Origin: Mycobacterium sp. 1554424.7
GTDB lineage: Bacteria; Actinomycetota; Actinomycetes; Mycobacteriales; Mycobacteriaceae
NCBI RefSeq assembly: GCF_001665295.1
Contig: NZ_LZSE01000116.1
Span: forward strand, 1 to 58,946
Direction of reading: 5' to 3'
Length of the DNA stretch: 58,946 nucleotides
Shown here: positions 24,757 through 34,169 of the stretch, in pieces
Layout: every line of letters begins with the position of its first letter
How positions within the stretch are numbered: position 1 is the stretch's first letter
Program-made: the position numbers and the translations under genes
Notes under the pieces: generated by a model
Told to the model about the DNA's origin: nothing
The model's input: the letters and a program-made list of their open reading frames with translations, nothing else
Databases searched by the model: none

Positions 24757-25551
24757 GTGAAGACTATTCGGATTTCCGCCAGCCGCCTGGGCGAGGCAAT
24801 CACGCATGATCTCTGCGAACGTTGCTACTGGTTGAAGCTTCATCTGAATCATCAGTTGCCATTCCAGATATTTCCGAGCATCTTCAGTTCGATCGATTCG
24901 TACACGAAGGACGTCGTCCACTCATGGTTTGATGCACATGGAGTGCCGCCTCATTGGCTTTCGCCGCTGGGGCCGATTGTCGCCTACCAAGAACCCCGGC
25001 ACTGGTCCGAGTTTCAAACCGTCGACCCGGAGTACCGCATTCAGCTCACCGGGGTGGCCGACGCGATTTTCAAATATGCGGACGGTTCCTACGTGATCGC
25101 CGACTACAAAACCGCGCGCTTCCGGGACGCCGAGAACAGGAAGTTGATGCCGCGCTACAACGTGCAGCTGAACGCCTATGCCCGCATCGCGGCTGACTGC
25201 GGCCCACGGCCGGTGTCCCATCTGGCGCTCGTCTACATGGAGCCCGCCACGAAGGGCCACGCAGTAAACTACTGCGGCAACTGTCGTGAAGACGGCTTCG
25301 TCATGGGCTTCCGGGCCCGTGTGGTCGAAATCCCGCTTGGCGATGCGTTATTGAAGGACGCGATGTCCAGGACGAGGGAGATCTTCGACCTGCCCGACGC
25401 ACCCGACGGGGCGCCAGGATGTGGCGACTGCTCTCTCGTGCTCGACTTGGCCGAGACGCTTTGGCCTGGAATCAGCGACGTCGACTTGGTCGACAAGCTG
25501 CAGCGCATGCTCGCGGCTCACGAAAAAAGCGCGGCGCTACCACGACGTTAG
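24757..25551 (+). CDS. PD-(D/E)XK nuclease, Cas4/RecB-like, with cysteine pairs
   Basis: 264 residues from GTG 24757. The nuclease core is GVADAIF (Asp102), then VIADYKT (Asp116-x-Lys118), followed by a QLNAYA motif (Gln137) typical of RecB/Cas4-like enzymes. Cysteine pairs at LCERC (20, 23) and GCGDC (222, 225) are placed at the two ends, as in Cas4 and AddB proteins where they hold an iron-sulfur cluster; another pair (YCGNC, 173 and 176) lies between. It is followed by the SbcD/SbcC-like pair on the same strand. It may act in DNA end processing. It could be part of the accessory region rather than the backbone. Confidence 0.8.
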   Translation: MKTIRISASRLGEAITHDLCERCYWLKLHLNHQLPFQIFPSIFSSIDSYTKDVVHSWFDAHGVPPHWLSPLGPIVAYQEPRHWSEFQTVDPEYRIQLTGVADAIFKYADGSYVIADYKTARFRDAENRKLMPRYNVQLNAYARIAADCGPRPVSHLALVYMEPATKGHAVNYCGNCREDGFVMGFRARVVEIPLGDALLKDAMSRTREIFDLPDAPDGAPGCGDCSLVLDLAETLWPGISDVDLVDKLQRMLAAHEKSAALPRR

Positions 25552-25664
25552 GTCGATTCCCCCAACGGCCCGGAGACCTGCCGGTCCGCATCCCGCGCCT
25601 TGTCGGTCGGCGGCCCTAGACTTCGCGGTGCCCTGATAGCCACGACTCGGAAGGAGCCCGCCGT

Positions 25665-26804
25665 ATGCGATTCCTGCACACCGCCGACTGGCAACTGGGC
25701 ATGACCCGGCACTTCCTCGCCGGCGACGCCCAGCCGCGGTATTCGGCGGCCCGCCGCGACGCGGTGGCCGGGCTGGGCGCGCTGGCGGCCGAGGTGGGCG
25801 CCGAGTTCGTCGTCGTCGCCGGCGACGTCTTCGAGCACAATCAACTCGCCCCGCAGGTGATCGGGCAATCCCTGGAAGCCATGCGCGCCATAGGGATTCC
25901 CGTCTACCTGCTGCCGGGCAACCACGACCCCCTCGACGCGTCGTCGGTGTACACCGGCGCGCTGTTCACCGCGGAGTGTCCCGACAACGTCACCGTCCTC
26001 GATCGGGCCGGCGTTCACGAGATCAGGCCCGGACTCGAAATCGTCGCGGCGCCATGGCGATCCAAGGCCCCGACCACCGACCTGGTCGCCGACGTCCTCG
26101 ACGGCCTCACCCCCGGCCCAGGAACCCGCATCCTCGTCGCCCACGGCGGCGTCGACGTCCTGGACCCCGACCGCGACAAGCCCTCGCTGATCCGGCTCGC
26201 AAAACTCGAGGACGCGCTGAAGCAAGGCGCCGTCCACTATGTGGCGCTGGGGGACAAGCATTCGCTCACCAAGGTCGGCGACAGCGGACGGGTCTGGTAC
26301 TCCGGCTCACCGGAAGTCACCAACTTCGACGACGTCGAGTCCGATCCCGGTCACGTGCTGGTCGTCGACGTCGATGACGACGGCGTCACCGTGGAACCCC
26401 GGCACATCGGCCGCTGGCGATTCGTCACCCTGCACCGCCAGGTCGACACCAGCCGCGACATCGCCGACCTCGACCTCAACCTCGACCTGATAAAAGACAA
26501 GGACCGCACCGTCGTGCGGTTGGCGCTGACCGGGTCGTTGACGGTCACCGACCGCGCCGCGCTGGACGCGTGCCTGGACCGGTACGCGCGGCTGTTCGCC
26601 CACCTGGGCACCTGGGATAGCCACACCGACCTGGCGGTGGTCCCCGCCGACGGCGAGTTCACCGACCTCGGCATCGGCGGGTTCGCCGCCTCGGCCGTCG
26701 ACGAACTGGTGGCGACCGCGCGCGACGCAGGCTCCGAGACGGCCGCCGACGCCCAAGCGGCGCTGGCCCTGCTGCTGCGCCTCGCCGATCGGGGCGCCGC
26801 GTGA
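25665..26804 (+). CDS. SbcD/YhaO-like DNA repair exonuclease (Rv1277-like)
   Basis: 379 residues, ATG preceded by AAGGAG. Metallophosphoesterase motifs are all present: DWQLG near residues 8-12 (H7-x-x-D9), VVAGDVFEHN (GD), LPGNHDPLD (GNHD), AHGGVD and GDKHS near 199. This is the nuclease subunit paired with the ATPase encoded next: the GTG of that gene overlaps this TGA (GTGA). The pair resembles the shorter YhaO/YhaN type rather than E. coli SbcD/SbcC. It should act on DNA ends or hairpins in the cytoplasm. Confidence 0.93.
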   Translation: MRFLHTADWQLGMTRHFLAGDAQPRYSAARRDAVAGLGALAAEVGAEFVVVAGDVFEHNQLAPQVIGQSLEAMRAIGIPVYLLPGNHDPLDASSVYTGALFTAECPDNVTVLDRAGVHEIRPGLEIVAAPWRSKAPTTDLVADVLDGLTPGPGTRILVAHGGVDVLDPDRDKPSLIRLAKLEDALKQGAVHYVALGDKHSLTKVGDSGRVWYSGSPEVTNFDDVESDPGHVLVVDVDDDGVTVEPRHIGRWRFVTLHRQVDTSRDIADLDLNLDLIKDKDRTVVRLALTGSLTVTDRAALDACLDRYARLFAHLGTWDSHTDLAVVPADGEFTDLGIGGFAASAVDELVATARDAGSETAADAQAALALLLRLADRGAA

Positions 26805-29413
26805 AGCTGCACCGCCTCGTCCTGACCAACTACCGCGGCATCGCACACCGCGAGATCGAGTTCCCCGACCACGGCGTTGTGGTGGTCTGCGGCGCCAACG
26901 AGATCGGCAAGTCCTCGATGATCGAGGCGCTCGACCTGCTGCTCGAATCCCGCGACCGCTCCACGAAAAAGGAAGTCAAGCAGGTCAAGCCGACCCACAG
27001 CGACGTCGGCTCCGAGGTGAGCGCCGAAATCAGCTGCGGTCCTTATCGTTTCGTCTACCGCAAGCGGTTCCACAAGAAGTGCGAGACGGAGCTGACGGTG
27101 CTGACGCCGCGCCGCGAACAGCTCACCGGCGACGAAGCCCACGAACGGGTCCGCGCGATGCTCGCCGAGACGGTCGACAACGACCTCTGGCACGCCCAAC
27201 GGGTGCTGCAGGCGACATCGACGGCCGCGGTGGATCTGTCCGGTTGCGACGCGCTGTCCCGCGCACTCGACGTGGCCGCGGGTGACGCGGCGGCGCTGTC
27301 CGGGAGCGAGCCGCTGCTCATCGAGCGGATCGACGCCGAATACGGTCGCTATTTCACCCCGACCGGACGTCCCACCGGCGAGTGGGCGACCGCGATCACC
27401 CAGCTCAAGGACGCGGAGGCCGCGGTCGCGGAATGGGCGGCGGCGGTGGCCGAGGTCGACGACCGAGTGCGACGCCACGCGGAGCTGACCGAGCGGGTGG
27501 CCGAGCTGTCACAGCAACGCGCCGCCGCCGGCCCCCGGCTCACCGCCGCGCAGAAAGCCGCCGAGCGGATCGCCGAACTGACGAACCAGGCGCGCGAGGC
27601 CAAGCTGGTCGCCGACGCCGCGGCCGCCACCAGCACCGCGGCCACCGCCGCACACGACGGGCGCGTGCGCCTGCTCACCGAAATCGAGACCCGCACCGCG
27701 AGCGTCGCCGAGGCCGAGGCCGAGGCGCAGCAGGCCGCCGACGCGCGCACAACGGCGGCCGCCGACGCGCTGGCCGCCCACCAAGCCGTCGAGCAGGCCG
27801 CCCAGCTCCTGGCCGACCTGCAGCGTCACGCCGAATCCGCCCGGCGCGCCGTCGATCAGCTCGCCGCCCGCGAGGAAGCCGACCGGCTCGGCGCCCGGCT
27901 GGCCAAGATCGCCGCCATCCAGCGCGACCGCGACCGGGTCTGCGCGGAACTCGCCGCGGTCAAAATCACCGAGGAATCACTACGGCGAATCGAGGACGCC
28001 GCCGCCGCCGTCGATCGCATCGGCGGCCAATTGGCGTTGACGTCGGCCGCGGTGGAATTCACCGCCCTCGCCGACATCGAGCTCGCCACCGGCGACCAAC
28101 GGGTGTCGCTGCCGGCGGGCCGGAGCTGGTCGATCACCGCGACCGGCCCCACCACCGTCGAGGTTCCCGGCGTGCTGACCGCGCGGGTCACCCCGGGCGC
28201 GACCACGCTCGACATTCAAGCCAAATACGCTGCGGCACAAGAAGAATTCGCGAAAGCGCTGAAGGCCGCCGACGTGACGGACCTCGCCTCGGCGCGATCC
28301 GCCGATCAGCGCCGCCGCGAACTGCAGGGCGGCCGCGACCAGCTGGACGCCACCCTGTCCGGTCTGTGCGGCGACGAGACCGTCGACCAACTGCGGGAGC
28401 GGCTGGCGCAATTGCGCGAAGGCCAACCGGATCTCGCGGTGAAGGACGCGACCGCCGCCCGCGCCGAACTCGACGCCGCCGAGGCCGCCCGGCAAGCCGC
28501 AACCACCGACTGCGAGCAGCGCCGGCGCGCCGCATCGACAGCCGACGCCGCGCTCGCCGAATCATCCACGCGCGCAACGGTTTCCCAGAACAAGCTGGAC
28601 ACCCTGCGCGCCGAGCTGGACGCCGCCACCGACCGGCTGGCCCGGGAGCGCGCCGGGGTGGGCGACGAGGACCTCGCCTCGGCGGCGCAAGCCGGCCTCA
28701 AAGGCAAAGAAGACGCCGAGCGGCGCGTTGCCGAGCTCGCCGCCGAACTGGCGGCCGCCGCACCGGACGCTGTCGACGCCGAATTGAAAGCCGCCACCGA
28801 GGAAGCGGGCGCGCTAAGCCACCGCTACGAAGACGCCAACCGCGCGCTGCGCGAAATCGCCATCGAGCTCTCGGTCTTCGGCAGCGAGGGCCGCCAGGGC
28901 AAGCTGGACGCCGCGCAGACCGAACGCGAGCACGCCGCCAGCCTGCACGCCCGCGTCGGCAGCCGGGCGCGAGCCGCCCAGCTGTTGCGCTCAGTGATGA
29001 CGCGCCACCGCGACACCACCAGGCAGCGATACGTCGAGCCCTATCGCACCGAACTGCAGCGGCTCGGCCGCCCGGTGTTCGGGCCGACCTTCGAGGTCGA
29101 CATCGACAGCGACCTGTGCATCCGCAGCCGCACCCTGGACGGCGTCACGGTGCCCTACGAATCCCTGTCGGGCGGCGCCAAGGAACAGCTCGGCATCCTG
29201 GCCAGGCTCGCCGGCGCGGCCCTGGTCGCCAAGGAGGACAGCGTCCCGGTGGTGGTCGACGACGCGCTGGGCTTCACCGATCCCGACCGGCTGGCGCGGA
29301 TGGGGCAGGTGTTCGACACCGTCGGCGCGCACGGCCAGGTGATCGTGTTGACCTGCAGCCCCGACCGCTACGACGGCGTCCACGGCGCGCACCGCCTCGA
29401 CCTCAACGTTTAG
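26801..29413 (+). CDS. SbcC/YhaN-like SMC-type ATPase (Rv1278-like)
   Basis: 870 residues. N-terminal Walker A GANEIGKSSM (about residues 32-41), long Ala/Glu/Arg-rich coiled coils with a break in the middle, then C-terminal signature SLSGGAKEQLGILARL and Walker B VPVVVDDALGFTD. No CxxC zinc-hook motif is present at the tip, where only a single Cys in LCGDE occurs; this separates it from classical Rad50/SbcC. It works with the preceding nuclease. The TnpB gene begins 57 bases after its stop. Confidence 0.92.
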   Translation: MKLHRLVLTNYRGIAHREIEFPDHGVVVVCGANEIGKSSMIEALDLLLESRDRSTKKEVKQVKPTHSDVGSEVSAEISCGPYRFVYRKRFHKKCETELTVLTPRREQLTGDEAHERVRAMLAETVDNDLWHAQRVLQATSTAAVDLSGCDALSRALDVAAGDAAALSGSEPLLIERIDAEYGRYFTPTGRPTGEWATAITQLKDAEAAVAEWAAAVAEVDDRVRRHAELTERVAELSQQRAAAGPRLTAAQKAAERIAELTNQAREAKLVADAAAATSTAATAAHDGRVRLLTEIETRTASVAEAEAEAQQAADARTTAAADALAAHQAVEQAAQLLADLQRHAESARRAVDQLAAREEADRLGARLAKIAAIQRDRDRVCAELAAVKITEESLRRIEDAAAAVDRIGGQLALTSAAVEFTALADIELATGDQRVSLPAGRSWSITATGPTTVEVPGVLTARVTPGATTLDIQAKYAAAQEEFAKALKAADVTDLASARSADQRRRELQGGRDQLDATLSGLCGDETVDQLRERLAQLREGQPDLAVKDATAARAELDAAEAARQAATTDCEQRRRAASTADAALAESSTRATVSQNKLDTLRAELDAATDRLARERAGVGDEDLASAAQAGLKGKEDAERRVAELAAELAAAAPDAVDAELKAATEEAGALSHRYEDANRALREIAIELSVFGSEGRQGKLDAAQTEREHAASLHARVGSRARAAQLLRSVMTRHRDTTRQRYVEPYRTELQRLGRPVFGPTFEVDIDSDLCIRSRTLDGVTVPYESLSGGAKEQLGILARLAGAALVAKEDSVPVVVDDALGFTDPDRLARMGQVFDTVGAHGQVIVLTCSPDRYDGVHGAHRLDLNV

Positions 29414-29469
29414 CATGTAGCGCTCGACGATAGGTACCGGTTGTCGGTGGTCACCTCTACGGTTGTGTT

Positions 29470-31134
29470 GTGGGTAAGTCCGATCGCGTGGCGCCGACAG
29501 CGGCCGCAGTGCCGGTGCGCAAGGCGCGTGCGCGGAAGCGCGCGAGGGATGCGCCCACGCATGTGCGGTGTTGGCCGCTGCGCCCGACGGGCGCGCAGTG
29601 CCGTGAGATCGGGATCCGGTTTTTCACTGGGGTGCGGGTGTACAACGCGGTGTTGGGCGAGTTCCTCGCGCGTAGCTGCGCGGTGAAGTCAGATCCGGCC
29701 TGGCGGGCGGCCCGAGAGCTGCCGCAGTGCAGCCCGGCCGAGCGGCAGGTGCGACGGGTGGCGTTCCGCTGTGTTGAGCAGGCGCATGGTTTCACCGCTG
29801 ATGCCGCGCAGTCGTTCGCGTCGTCGCTGCGCAGGTCGTGGGTGCGTGAACACTTGCCGTCGCAGGAGACCCAGAACCTGGGGGCGCGGGCGTTTGATGC
29901 GGTACGCCGGTGGCATGTGGGCCGCAAGGGTAAGCCGCGGTTTAAGTCCACCAAGCGGGGGTTGCATTCGTTGGCTGCCAAGGACGGTCACGGTGCGCTG
30001 CGCCCCAAGACCGATGAGGCCGGCGCGCTGGTGGGGTTGCAGTGGGGCGCTGGGTTCGTGATCCCCATTGCACCCGCGGGCGCATCGGGGCGGCGCGGCC
30101 GTGAGCAGCAGGCCGAGCTTGCTGAGATCGGGGCGTTGATCGCTGCGGGCAAGGTGTTGTCGACGCGGATCGTGCGAACGGTGATCAACGGCCGCGACAC
30201 CTACCGCATGCAGCTCGTCATGGATGGGCGGGCGACCCGACGCCACCCGGTCGGCGACGGCAGAGTCTCTTTTGATCTCGGGCCGTCTCAGATCGCGGTG
30301 GCCGTGGCGCGTGCCGACGGGAGCTGGTCGGGCTGGGTGGAGCCGTTGGCTGATGCCATCAGCTTGGACACGATGCGGTTGCGCCGCGCCCAGCGCCATC
30401 TGGATCGCCAGCACCGCGCCGGATCACCGGCCTGCTTCAACGGTGATGGCATCCACACGACGGGCCGCTGCGTGTGGCGGCGTTCGGCCGCTGCACAGCA
30501 AACCATGATCCGGGTGGGTGAGCTGCATCGCCGCCTGGCCGAGCACCGCAAGTCGCTGCATGGGGCGCTGGGCAACCGGCTGTTGGGTCACGGCACCGAT
30601 ATCGCATGCGAACACCTGGATTATGTGTCGTGGCAGAAGAACTTTCCGCGCAGTGTGCGCGACCGGGCACCCGGGTTGCTCGTAGCGATGGTGCGTCGCA
30701 AGGCTGAAGGCGCTGGCGGCCAGCAACTCTATGAGTTCAACCCGCGCACCACGGCCTTGTCGCGAACCTGTCTGTGCGGGACGAAAAAGAGCAAGCCGCT
30801 TTCGCAGCGGACCCACCGCTGCGAGTGCGGCATGCGAGAGGATCGCGACCTGTTTTCGGCCTACCTCGGACTACACGTTCAAGTGGGGGCTGATGGGGTC
30901 GATCGGCTGGACTTGCCGTCAGCCCGCCAGGGCTGGGGGCATCGTCAGGACGTCGATGAGCCGCCGAAGTCCAGCCGTAGTGCATCAGCACGCAAGCGGC
31001 GAGGCCGCAGGCATCCGCCTTCGCGGAGGTCGGTGGCGCGCATCAACGCCAGGCGTAAAGCCAAAGCTGTGATGCGACAGAGCCGCTCGGCGCAAACCTC
31101 CACTACCGACCAGCCCACGGCGATAGCCGCATGA
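29470..31134 (+). CDS. tnpB: TnpB RNA-guided nuclease of an IS200/IS605- or IS607-type element
   Basis: 554 residues from GTG 29470. RuvC residues are intact: Asp269 (SFDLGPSQ), Glu381 (IACEHLDYVSW) and Asp460 (EDRDLFSAYLG). The zinc finger has CLCG (434, 436) and CECG (451, 453). The N-terminal half is an Arg-rich wedge/REC-like region. Compared with the usual 400 or so residues it carries inserts and a basic C-terminal extension of about 75 residues, which overlaps the expected omega-RNA. No TnpA is next to it. Such nucleases cut DNA matching a guide taken from the sequence flanking the element. It lies between the SbcC-like gene and a hydrolase gene, all on the plus strand. Confidence 0.92.
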   Translation: MGKSDRVAPTAAAVPVRKARARKRARDAPTHVRCWPLRPTGAQCREIGIRFFTGVRVYNAVLGEFLARSCAVKSDPAWRAARELPQCSPAERQVRRVAFRCVEQAHGFTADAAQSFASSLRRSWVREHLPSQETQNLGARAFDAVRRWHVGRKGKPRFKSTKRGLHSLAAKDGHGALRPKTDEAGALVGLQWGAGFVIPIAPAGASGRRGREQQAELAEIGALIAAGKVLSTRIVRTVINGRDTYRMQLVMDGRATRRHPVGDGRVSFDLGPSQIAVAVARADGSWSGWVEPLADAISLDTMRLRRAQRHLDRQHRAGSPACFNGDGIHTTGRCVWRRSAAAQQTMIRVGELHRRLAEHRKSLHGALGNRLLGHGTDIACEHLDYVSWQKNFPRSVRDRAPGLLVAMVRRKAEGAGGQQLYEFNPRTTALSRTCLCGTKKSKPLSQRTHRCECGMREDRDLFSAYLGLHVQVGADGVDRLDLPSARQGWGHRQDVDEPPKSSRSASARKRRGRRHPPSRRSVARINARRKAKAVMRQSRSAQTSTTDQPTAIAA

Positions 31135-31198
31135 GCGCCTATCGAGACAGCCGGCCGGCACGAGGAATCCCCGCAGTTCACTGCGGGAGGACGTCAAC
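31135..31198 (+). ncRNA. Right end of the TnpB element / 3' scaffold of the omega-RNA
   Basis: After the tnpB stop comes GAATCCCCGCAGTTCACTGC, then GGGAGGACGTCAAC: stem CCCGCAGT (31170-31177) and ACTGCGGG (31180-31187). This is the recognisable terminal hairpin of TnpB-carrying elements, which end in GGAxGTCAA. The omega-RNA normally starts inside the 3' end of tnpB and ends at this boundary; bases from 31199 on would act as guide. The upstream limit is not visible, and the left end of the element could not be placed between 29414 and 29469. Confidence 0.7.
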
Positions 31199-32446
31199 AT
31201 GAACTCGAAACGCCGCCGGCAGCAGGAAAAGCTGGCGGCATTGCCCGGTGTGCGGCCGGTCCGTCGGCCGGTCACGCCGGGTAGCGCCGACGAGTTCGAC
31301 CTCTACTACGTGCGCGGCGGCCGCAAGTCCGCCCACCCGCTGGTCATCATCCCAGGCGGCCCGGGAGTCGCGTCCGTGCAGATGTACCGGGGGCTGCGGC
31401 GCCGGGCCGCCGCCGCGGGCCTCGACGTCATCATGATCGAGCATCGCGGCGTGGGAATGTCGCGCCACGACGACTCCGGCACCGACCTGCCGCCCGACGC
31501 CCTCACCGTCAATCAGGTCGTCGACGACGTGGCCGCGGTGCTCGACGACGCCCGCGTGGAATCGGCCGTCATCTACGGAGCGTCGTACGGCACCTACATC
31601 GCCGCCGGGGTCGGCGTCCGCCACCCGAATAGGGTGCGGGCGATGGTCCTCGATTCGCCGCTGCTGTCGCGGCACGACATCGTGATCGTCCGCCGCGCCA
31701 TCCGCCGGCTGTTGCTAAAGGGGGACAGCCCCGAAACCGCCCCGCTCGCACCGAAAGTCCGCAAGCTCGTCGACGCCGGCGTCATGACCGCGGCGGCCAC
31801 CCAGGTCGTCGCGACGATCTACGGCCATGGCGGGGCGAGGCTGCTCGACCGGCAACTCGACCTGCTGCTCGACGACCGAAAGCTGTTGTGGTGGGCCCTG
31901 TCCCGGTTCGCCACCCTGGGCAACCTGCCGTTTCGCTACGAGGAAGACCTGGTCAGCCGCATCGCATTCCGCGAACTCGACTACGCGGCCGAGCCCGACG
32001 GCCTGCCGCTCGACCCCGCCGTGGCCGAACGTGAAAGCCGAACCCAGACCGCCACTTTCGAGGACGAGCCATACGACCTGCCCGCCGAGATGCCGAATTT
32101 CGGCTGGCCCACCGCGGTCATTTCCGGCGGCCGCGACCTCATCACGCCGCCGCCCGTCGCCCAGCGGGTGGCGGCGCTGATTCCCAACGCGCAGTTGCTC
32201 AAACTTCCCAAAATGGCGCACAGCGCGCTGGACTTTCGTGAGGCCGCCGCCCTGGCCGTCGCCGGCGCGGTGTGCCGCGGCGAATTCGAGGGGCTCATCG
32301 CCCAGGCGCCGGCGCTGGATGCGCTCCCGCCGCGGCCGTCGGTCCGCCTGGTGTGGAAGGCGATCGAGCTTGCCGCCATCGCCGAGGGCGCGCTGCCGCC
32401 CCTGCGGGTCCCGGCGCCGTTGCGGCGGCGGGTCAGGTCCGCATGA
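31199..32446 (+). CDS. Alpha/beta hydrolase, S33 (proline iminopeptidase-like)
   Basis: 415 residues. Oxyanion motif IIPGGPG (about 50-56), nucleophile Ser129 in YGASYGTY, acid in SGGRDLITP, and His in KMAHSALDF. Likely a cytoplasmic peptidase or esterase, as there is no signal peptide. Start ATG 31199 lies against the right end of the TnpB element, and the only visible ribosome-binding site, GGGAGG (31185-31190), belongs to the element hairpin. The 3' end overlaps oppA by 14 bases, convergent. Confidence 0.88.
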   Translation: MNSKRRRQQEKLAALPGVRPVRRPVTPGSADEFDLYYVRGGRKSAHPLVIIPGGPGVASVQMYRGLRRRAAAAGLDVIMIEHRGVGMSRHDDSGTDLPPDALTVNQVVDDVAAVLDDARVESAVIYGASYGTYIAAGVGVRHPNRVRAMVLDSPLLSRHDIVIVRRAIRRLLLKGDSPETAPLAPKVRKLVDAGVMTAAATQVVATIYGHGGARLLDRQLDLLLDDRKLLWWALSRFATLGNLPFRYEEDLVSRIAFRELDYAAEPDGLPLDPAVAERESRTQTATFEDEPYDLPAEMPNFGWPTAVISGGRDLITPPPVAQRVAALIPNAQLLKLPKMAHSALDFREAAALAVAGAVCRGEFEGLIAQAPALDALPPRPSVRLVWKAIELAAIAEGALPPLRVPAPLRRRVRSA

Positions 32447-34169
32447 ACCCGATCGCGGTGTAGTTCAGGTCGCCCAGACCGGGCGCACCGAAATTCGCCA
32501 GCGTGCTGCGCACCGCGACGTCGCCGGGCGATTGGGTCAGCGGCAGGCTGAATCCCTCGGCCCAGATGAGCTTGTCGAGGTCGTTGGCCAACGCTTGCGC
32601 CTTCGCGGGATCGATTTCTTCGAGCGTCCGCTCGATCGCGTCGTCGATCTCCGGGCTGCCGATCTTGCCGAAGTTACTGGCGCCGTCGGACTGGTAGATC
32701 TGCGTCAGCGACGAGAGCGGGAACGCGTCGCCGAGCCAACCGAACTGCGCGATGTCGAACGCCCCGACGTTGACGTAGTTGGTGAAGAAGCCGCTGCCGG
32801 ACCGCGCGACGAGCTCGAGCTTGACCCCGATCTGCGCCAGGCTGTGCTGGGCGATCTGCGCGAATACCTTGCTGCCCTGCGCGTCGTAGAACAGATCGCG
32901 GAGCACCAGCTGGCGACCGTCGCGCTCCCGGAACTGGCCGTTGAGCTTCCACCCCAGGGCGTCGAGCTCCCGGCTCGCCGCGGCCGGGTCGTAGGGGGCG
33001 ACAAAGCTGTTGTCCTGGTAGCCCTGCTGCCCGGCGACGTAGATGTGGTTGCCCAGCGCCACCGGGTTGCTGGTGAGGCCGTACTGCACGACCTTGGCGA
33101 TGGTCTGCCGGTCGATGCCCTTGGCGACGGCGAGCCGTAACGCCCTGTCTTCCAGGATCGCCCCGTGGGCGCCGTTGAAGGTGAAGTGCGACCAGCTCGG
33201 CGCGGGCGCGCGCCGGATCGAAATGCCCTTGGTCCGTTGGGCGATGGTCAGCTGGTCCACGGTCCCGATGCCGCTCGCGTCGATCGTGTTGTTCTGCAGC
33301 GCCGGCAACCGGGCGGCGTCGTCGAGCACCAGGTAGGTGATGCTGTCCAGCCGCGGGCGCGCGCCCCACCAGTTCGGGTTGCGGGTCAACACGATTCGCT
33401 GTGTGGTCCGGTCGAGCGAAGAGAAGACGAAGGGACCCGCGGTCGGGCCCGGCCCGTCGAGCTGGCCCTTGTTGAACGCCTCGGGCGTGGACGTCATGCT
33501 GGCCGGCAGCAGCATGCCGTTGCCCGCGAACATGCCGCGCCACTCGGCGTACGGCTTGGCGAACGTCATGACGGCCTGCCGGTCGTCGACCCCGCGCGTC
33601 ACCGACGCGACGCGGTCGGCGCCGCTGAACCCGGCGATCTCGAAGGACTTGTCGGCGCCGGACAGCGCGTGGATCTGGCTGGCGATGTCCCGCCAGGTGA
33701 CCGGCGTGCCGTCGGACCACACGGCCTTGGGGTTGATGGTGTAGGTGACCACCTGCGGGTTGGTCCCGGTGAGCTCGACGTTGGTGAAGTAGTCGGTGTC
33801 GACGGTCGTCGAGCCGTCCGGGCCGATCACGAACGCCCGCGGCAACGTCGCCTTCATCATCGAGGCCACCTCGGCGGAGTTGCCGTCGATGCTGAGAATG
33901 TTGAAGTTCGGCGGAAAGTCGCTGAGCGCCAGCCGCAGGTTGCCGCCGTCCCGCAGCGTGGCGGGGTCTTGCGGGTTGAGGTCGCTGGTCGTGCCGATCG
34001 AGGCCCTGTTGCCCGTCGTGGGTGTCAGGTCGATCGCCGGCGAGCATCCGGTGAGCACCAGCGCGGCGACCACCACCAGACTCAGCCACCGCCGAGACTG
34101 CGTCCAGCGCCTGAAAACAACGCCAAACGACGCTCTGAGCGCAGGCTCGAAGCCAAAGAACCTAGACAT
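32433..34169 (-). CDS. oppA: Oligopeptide ABC transporter substrate-binding lipoprotein OppA
   Basis: 578 residues. Signal peptide with lipobox LVLTGC, then an SBP_bac_5 domain ([40 protein letters not shown]). It is anchored outside and delivers ligand to the OppB/OppC permease. It is the last gene of the operon oppB-oppC-oppD-oppA and overlaps the oppD stop by eight bases, as in Rv1283c-Rv1280c. In mycobacteria the physiological ligand may differ from simple oligopeptides. Confidence 0.94.
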   Translation of the reverse strand: MSRFFGFEPALRASFGVVFRRWTQSRRWLSLVVVAALVLTGCSPAIDLTPTTGNRASIGTTSDLNPQDPATLRDGGNLRLALSDFPPNFNILSIDGNSAEVASMMKATLPRAFVIGPDGSTTVDTDYFTNVELTGTNPQVVTYTINPKAVWSDGTPVTWRDIASQIHALSGADKSFEIAGFSGADRVASVTRGVDDRQAVMTFAKPYAEWRGMFAGNGMLLPASMTSTPEAFNKGQLDGPGPTAGPFVFSSLDRTTQRIVLTRNPNWWGARPRLDSITYLVLDDAARLPALQNNTIDASGIGTVDQLTIAQRTKGISIRRAPAPSWSHFTFNGAHGAILEDRALRLAVAKGIDRQTIAKVVQYGLTSNPVALGNHIYVAGQQGYQDNSFVAPYDPAAASRELDALGWKLNGQFRERDGRQLVLRDLFYDAQGSKVFAQIAQHSLAQIGVKLELVARSGSGFFTNYVNVGAFDIAQFGWLGDAFPLSSLTQIYQSDGASNFGKIGSPEIDDAIERTLEEIDPAKAQALANDLDKLIWAEGFSLPLTQSPGDVAVRSTLANFGAPGLGDLNYTAIGFMRT

